From assembly GCA_021209335.1 (NCBI GenBank), contig JAJOIN010000062.1:1-51239 (forward strand): a stretch of 51,239 nucleotides of DNA, read 5' to 3'. This document shows positions 47,647-51,239 of this stretch, piece after piece. The translations under genes were made by a program, and so were the position numbers. How positions within the stretch are numbered: the first letter of the stretch is position 1; each line of letters opens with the position of its first letter. Below the pieces are notes generated by a model. That model did no database searches. It was not told where the DNA came from and saw nothing but the letters and a program-made list of their open reading frames with translations. The stretch comes from Aeromonadaceae bacterium. GTDB lineage: Bacteria > Pseudomonadota > Gammaproteobacteria > Enterobacterales > Aeromonadaceae.

Positions 47647-48860
47647 CCGGCGGCGGGCTGGCTGGCTATCTCGACCGCCAGGGGCAGATCCTGGGCCAGG
47701 CAGGCCACCACCCGGCGGTCCAGCTTCTGCTGCTGCACCCTGTGTTGCAGTTGCGCCAGGGCGTCGCCGGCCGGCATGGCCGCCCGGTAGGGCCTGTCCT
47801 GCACCAGGGCCTGGAAGATGTCCGCCACGGCGATGATGCGCGCCGCCAGGGGAATGGCCGCCCCCTTGAGCCGATAGGGATACCCCAAGCCATCCAGGGT
47901 CTCATGGTGCATGGCGGCCAGGGTGGCTATCTCGCCAAAGCCGCTCACCCGCTTGAGCACCTGGGCCGAATCAAAGCTGTGCTGGCGCATGTAGCGCCAC
48001 TCCAGCTCACTCAAGGGGCCCGGCTTGGCCAGTATGCCATCCTCCACCCGCAGCTTGCCCAGATCGTGCAGCAGGCCCGCCAGCTCCAAGATCTCTAGCT
48101 CCCGCGCCGAGAGGGCCAGCCGCTCGCCCAGCCACAGACTCAGCGCCGCCACCCCACGCGAGTGGCTGGCGGTGTAAGGGCTCTTGGCATCCACCACGTC
48201 GGCGAACATCTGGCCCAAGCTCTTGAGACTGGCAAAACTCACCGCCTGACGCCGGCCTTGTTGCAGCCAGGGCTGAAACTTGTCCTCCAGCACCCAGGGT
48301 TCAAGCTGAAACCAGAAGGCATCGGAGGCCGCCACCTGGCAAAACAGCGCCATCAGCTCGGGACAGAAGAAGCTGCCGCTATGCTGGGTCAGCCGGCGCA
48401 AGATCCCCTCCTGCCCTTCCTGATAGAAATGCTTGGCCCGCAGCACATCGGCGCGATCCACGAGATAGATCAGATTGGTGGCCAACGCCTGTGCCTCAGG
48501 CAACCCCGCCTGCTGCAGCTGTGGCCAGTGGGTATGGTGATAACGTACCAAGGGTGCCAGATGCGCCAATAAGGGCACCCGGCTCAAGAGTTCAGCGCCA
48601 CGTTCGGCATGGGCCTGGGAGCCCTCCCAATCCAGCTCCGCCACCAGGCGATGGTGCTGCAGTGTGGTGGAGACGCCGCAATCGTGCAGCAAGCCGCCGA
48701 ACATCAGTTCCTGACAGCGGGCCGCCGACCAGCCGCCATGACGGGCGCAGTCCGCCGCCATCAGGGCCACCCGCTGGCCATGCTGCACATCATCTATGCC
48801 CACCAGATCCAACGCCGAGGCCAGGGCATAGGCCACCTCTTCCAGAACGATTTCGTGCAT
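47643..48860 (-). CDS. HD-GYP protein with an additional N-terminal HD domain
   Basis: A soluble 405-residue protein with two HD-type domains. The first (about 25-150) has HD at 59-60 and HHTHW but no GYP. The second has HDLGKL (265-270), HHETLDGLGYP (318-328) with intact GYP, so it should be a c-di-GMP phosphodiesterase. ATG 48860 is preceded by a near-perfect AGGAGG. The first HD domain may be regulatory or a second phosphohydrolase. No sensor or receiver domain is present. It shares the palindromic CTAG stop with paeA. Confidence 0.9.
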   Translation of the reverse strand: MHEIVLEEVAYALASALDLVGIDDVQHGQRVALMAADCARHGGWSAARCQELMFGGLLHDCGVSTTLQHHRLVAELDWEGSQAHAERGAELLSRVPLLAHLAPLVRYHHTHWPQLQQAGLPEAQALATNLIYLVDRADVLRAKHFYQEGQEGILRRLTQHSGSFFCPELMALFCQVAASDAFWFQLEPWVLEDKFQPWLQQGRRQAVSFASLKSLGQMFADVVDAKSPYTASHSRGVAALSLWLGERLALSARELEILELAGLLHDLGKLRVEDGILAKPGPLSELEWRYMRQHSFDSAQVLKRVSGFGEIATLAAMHHETLDGLGYPYRLKGAAIPLAARIIAVADIFQALVQDRPYRAAMPAGDALAQLQHRVQQQKLDRRVVACLAQDLPLAVEIASQPAAG

Positions 48861-49099
48861 GAGATACCTCCTACCCCTGCTTCCTTCAAGTGTAGGGTAG
48901 GTAGACGGCCCGGCAGGCCGACGCCAGATCCCCTGACAGATCTGACACCAAGCCTGATCTGCGGCGGCGAAATGGCCAAGGGATGTGATAGAAACCGCAC
49001 TCTTGCCATTGGCCACTGGAGTTTGTGCTCCAACTTGCTAGTTTGGCCACAGCCTTATTGCGACAGACACTACTTATCCTTTTTCATCAAGGAATTGCC

Positions 49100-49504
49100 A
49101 TGAGTTCTACCCTGCATTACCTGCTGCTTGGCCTGACCCTGGCCGGCGTGCCCCTGCTGGCGGAAGCCGATTCCGCCTCCCAAGGATCCGCCTTGTCGGT
49201 GGAAGGCAGCACCATCATGGTGGAAGGATCCGCCACCGTATTTGAAGGCGCCAAGGAACTGGTGGTGGACGGCGTGGAGGCCAGTGCCGAGGGCACCGTC
49301 ATCCTGGTCAAGAACAGCGTCACCGGCGCCACGGCCTCTGTACTGGCGGTGGGTGACGTGGCCGGTGCCAGCGCCCTGGTGGCCGGTTCCACCGTCGAGG
49401 TGGTGGCCGAAGGCAGTGGCTGGGCCCTGACCCAGGCCGGCAAGCTGATCGCCTTCGTCCCCAACAAGGTTGGCGAAGCCCTGCTGCACCACAACAAGCA
49501 CTGA
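49100..49504 (+). CDS. Small secreted protein with repeated Val/Ala/Gly/Ser motifs, unknown function
   Basis: A 134-residue protein with a signal peptide (LLLGLTLAGVPLLAEA). The mature part has many short beta-like repeats of the form VEGS or VxxG (SVEGSTIMVEGS, VVDGVEAS, VLAVGDVAG), then an amphipathic end with HHNKH. No enzymatic motif is visible and no family was recognised with certainty. AAGGAA precedes ATG 49100. The next gene (DUF2145) begins three bases after its stop, so the two are surely cotranscribed and may function together. Confidence 0.75.
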   Translation: MSSTLHYLLLGLTLAGVPLLAEADSASQGSALSVEGSTIMVEGSATVFEGAKELVVDGVEASAEGTVILVKNSVTGATASVLAVGDVAGASALVAGSTVEVVAEGSGWALTQAGKLIAFVPNKVGEALLHHNKH

Positions 49505-49507
49505 GCC

Positions 49508-50350
49508 GTGTCCAGACAGCACCTACTCGCCCTGCTGCTGAGTCTCTGGCTGGGAACCGCCTGGGCTGGCCAGGGCTGCAATCAAACGCCCATCCAGGCC
49601 AGCGACCTGGCCCACGCCAGCCGCAATGCCCTACGGCTATATGAACGGCTGCAAGCCAGCCCCTGGCAGGCGGTGTTATTGGCTCGGGAGGGCTCGGATC
49701 TCTCCCCCTACGGCCTGCACTACAGCCATGTGGGCGTGGCCCTGCGGGACAGTCCCAAGGGCCCTTGGACCGTGTTCCACCTGCTCAACGAGTGCGGTAC
49801 GGCTCACTCCAGCCTGTATGACGAAGGCCTGACCAACTTCTATCTGGATGATCTGCAAAGCGATGACACCCTGATCCTGATCCCGGATCCCGCCTTGCAG
49901 GAGGCCATGGTGCGTCAGGCCAGCACACCGCAGCCGGCCAAGCTGCATGAACCCAACTACAACATGATCGCCCGCCCCGGCTCGCCACAGTTCCAAAACA
50001 GCAACCAGTGGGTACTGGAGTGGCTGGCCAGCCTGGATGGCGACTCGCCGGCCCTCAGCCGGGAAGCCGCGCGTACGCGCCCCCTCTACCTGGCCTTCAC
50101 TCCGGATGTGATTGAGATAGACAGGCTGACCCGTCTGGGTGCCGGCCTGTTCAAGGCCAATGTGGACTTCCACGACCACCCCTTCGCCGATCGGGTCGCC
50201 GGCCGTTACCAGGTGGTATCGGTGCGCAGCGTGGCACGGGCCCTGCTCGACAGCCGCCGGTTGGCCGGGCTGCTGGAGTACCGCCAGGGTCGCTGGCAGG
50301 CACTTAAGCAGCAGGCCAGCGAGCAGCAGGCGGCCGTCGCCGGCTTATAG
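49508..50350 (+). CDS. DUF2145 family secreted protein
   Basis: A 280-residue protein with a signal peptide (LALLLSLWLGTAWA). It appears to belong to DUF2145, whose members have conserved stretches like HYSHVGVALR, HLLNECGT and LHEPNYNMIARPGSPQFQNSNQW. The nearby His and Cys residues are compatible with a papain/NlpC-like hydrolase fold, but this is inferred. The start is GTG 49508. A long palindrome that also serves the convergent GNAT gene follows it. Confidence 0.78.
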   Translation: MSRQHLLALLLSLWLGTAWAGQGCNQTPIQASDLAHASRNALRLYERLQASPWQAVLLAREGSDLSPYGLHYSHVGVALRDSPKGPWTVFHLLNECGTAHSSLYDEGLTNFYLDDLQSDDTLILIPDPALQEAMVRQASTPQPAKLHEPNYNMIARPGSPQFQNSNQWVLEWLASLDGDSPALSREAARTRPLYLAFTPDVIEIDRLTRLGAGLFKANVDFHDHPFADRVAGRYQVVSVRSVARALLDSRRLAGLLEYRQGRWQALKQQASEQQAAVAGL

Positions 50351-50396
50351 CAGCTGAATAAAGAAGGCGCCAGGTGGCGCCTTCTTTATTCAGCTG
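50351..50396. terminator. Bidirectional terminator between DUF2145 and GNAT genes
   Basis: A perfect 21-bp inverted repeat with an AGGT loop. The core GAAGGCGCC / GGCGCCTTC is flanked by AT-rich arms giving T-rich tails on both strands (TTCTTTATT), a classic bidirectional terminator of convergent genes. Confidence 0.88.
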
Positions 50397-50411
50397 TATT
50401 CAGCAGTCAGC

Positions 50412-50897
50412 TCACTCGAGCTTTTTTTGCCAGAACAGGGCCTGCCCCATGGCCGGATCCAGCTCATAACCGGCGTAACCGGCCCGCCGATAGGCCCCCT
50501 GGGCTCGCTCATTCCCCGATAACACCTCCAAGGTCAGCTTGCAGCAGCCGAGCCGCCGCGCCTGGGCCTCCACCTCTGCCAGCATGGCTTGGATCAGTCC
50601 CTGCCCGCGATAAGTCGGCAACACCACCACATCGTGCAGATTGAGCAGTGGCCGCGCCTGAAAACTGGAGAAGCCCTCCAGACAGTTGACGAGCCCTGCC
50701 GGCTCACCCTCCACATACGCCAGCAGGCTGTGCGCATAAGGCAGTTTGGCCAGACGGGCCGGCAGCTGGCGCTTCACCTCCTCGCTCAGGGGCTCGCCGC
50801 CGCCAGCCGCCTCCCGGGCATAGGCGTCCAACAGGGCCACCAGCTGGGCACCTTGCTCCGGCTGATTGAAATCGACCCAGACAAGCTCGATAGACAT
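50412..50897 (-). CDS. GNAT-family N-acetyltransferase
   Basis: A 161-residue acetyl-CoA-dependent acyltransferase. The GNAT core is seen as LHDVVVLPTYRGQGLIQAML (acetyl-CoA pyrophosphate loop RGQGL), followed by LTLEVLSGNERAQGAYRRAGY. The substrate cannot be inferred. ATG 50897 has AGGAG seven bases upstream and is preferred to the more upstream start. It ends at the shared palindromic terminator. Confidence 0.9.
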   Translation of the reverse strand: MSIELVWVDFNQPEQGAQLVALLDAYAREAAGGGEPLSEEVKRQLPARLAKLPYAHSLLAYVEGEPAGLVNCLEGFSSFQARPLLNLHDVVVLPTYRGQGLIQAMLAEVEAQARRLGCCKLTLEVLSGNERAQGAYRRAGYAGYELDPAMGQALFWQKKLE

Positions 50898-50956
50898 AGC
50901 ATCTCCTTTTGGCAATGAAACCCGACCCTACCCCAAGGACCCAGACAGGACAAGCC

Positions 50957-51112
50957 TCAGGAGGCACGCCGCGCCAACCAGCGGGCCAGCCAATGTTGGC
51001 GCGCCACTGGCGGCTGACCAGCCTGGGCAGCCGATGCATCCGGCGGCGGCAACCGGGCCGGCGGCGCTTCATACCAGGGGATGCGGTGGGGATCAAAGCC
51101 CCGCTCAAGCAC
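50957..51112 (-). pseudogene. Possible 3' end of a gene cut by the insertion element
   Basis: On the minus strand a frame reads VLERGFDPHRIPWYEAPP... and ends in WLARRAS-stop at 50957. It looks protein-like but has no start in the window and abuts a possible IS end at 51113. It could also be a chance frame. Confidence 0.25.
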
Positions 51113-51239
51113 CAGGGCGGGATCGCACTTTGTTAATGAAATTTGAACAGGCAGATCGTCTGTGATCTAATCGCGTCTCCATGCAGGAGGCACGCGCTAT
51201 GACGTTGATTGAACACCTTACCCTTGTCGAAGAAACCCG
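51113..51239 (+). mobile_element. Probable left end of an ISAs1-family insertion sequence
   Basis: A candidate left end beginning CAGGGCGGGATCGCACTTTG lies 86 bases before an ORF whose first residues look like ISAs1-family transposases. The other end and any target duplication lie outside the window, so the call is tentative. Confidence 0.4.
51199..51239 (+). CDS. Transposase, 5' fragment (ISAs1-like), cut by window edge
   Basis: Only MTLIEHLTLVEET is complete before the window ends. This opening (LIEHLxxVEETR) is typical of ISAs1-family DDE transposases. A near-perfect AGGAGG (51185-51190) sits eight bases upstream, so the frame is a real gene start; the family assignment rests on a few residues only. 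Confidence 0.5.
   Translation, partial: MTLIEHLTLVEET

Noticed and set aside
1-51239. CRISPR array, tRNA, rRNA or prophage
   Set aside because: No regularly spaced direct repeats, cloverleaf-like intergenic segments or phage structural genes were seen; nearly all space is taken by genes of known families.

Overview
The window is a chromosomal segment of a GC-rich gammaproteobacterium. The first 15 kb follow the order known from enteric and related genomes: lnt, ybeL, leuS, lptE, holA, rsfS, rlmH, mrdA, mrdB, mltB, rlpA, dacA, ybeD, lipB, lipA. Together with the sanA, paeA, xanP, cysG and NorR homologues and an ISAs1-like element at the right edge, this suggests an Aeromonadales-type organism (inference; no rRNA gene is present to confirm it). 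No tRNA, rRNA, CRISPR array or prophage was seen.

Layout. 1-14830: housekeeping block for lipoprotein acylation, leucyl-tRNA synthesis, LPS export, replication clamp loading, ribosome maturation, cell elongation and peptidoglycan remodelling, and lipoate synthesis. nadD, normally between holA and rsfS, is absent. 14924-25857: signalling region with a CHASE4-GGDEF-EAL protein, SanA, an orphan lipoprotein, a very large MASE1 hybrid kinase ending in GGDEF, NorR, and a PAS-GGDEF protein. 26042-33713: a periplasmic binding protein-like gene and the nitrogen-stress cluster hcp-hcr-nirB-nirD-nirC. 33836-41000: ArfB, a membrane GGDEF-EAL protein, a chemoreceptor, an atypical Nramp-like transporter and a second orphan periplasmic binding protein. 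41137-51239: XanP, GlgX, CysG, PaeA, an HD-GYP protein, a small secreted protein with a DUF2145 protein, a GNAT, and a probable insertion-sequence end.

The most informative signal is the hcp promoter. It has three NorR-type GT-N7-AC sites, a perfect IHF consensus and a -24/-12 sigma-54 element, in the architecture known for norVW. A complete-looking NorR with all five NO-sensing iron ligands lies 2 kb upstream. The inferred circuit is that nitric oxide activates NorR, which turns on Hcp/Hcr (NO reduction) and, by read-through, the NADH nitrite reductase NirBD and the nitrite channel NirC. CysG, elsewhere in the window, makes the sirohaem NirB needs. Five c-di-GMP turnover proteins lie within about 34 kb around this locus.

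Five genes (holA, mrdB, rlpA, norR, and the binding-protein gene at 26042) carry single-base frameshifts, four of them in C-runs. Because three of the genes are core functions, base-calling error is the simplest explanation, but this must be checked before any of them is called a pseudogene.
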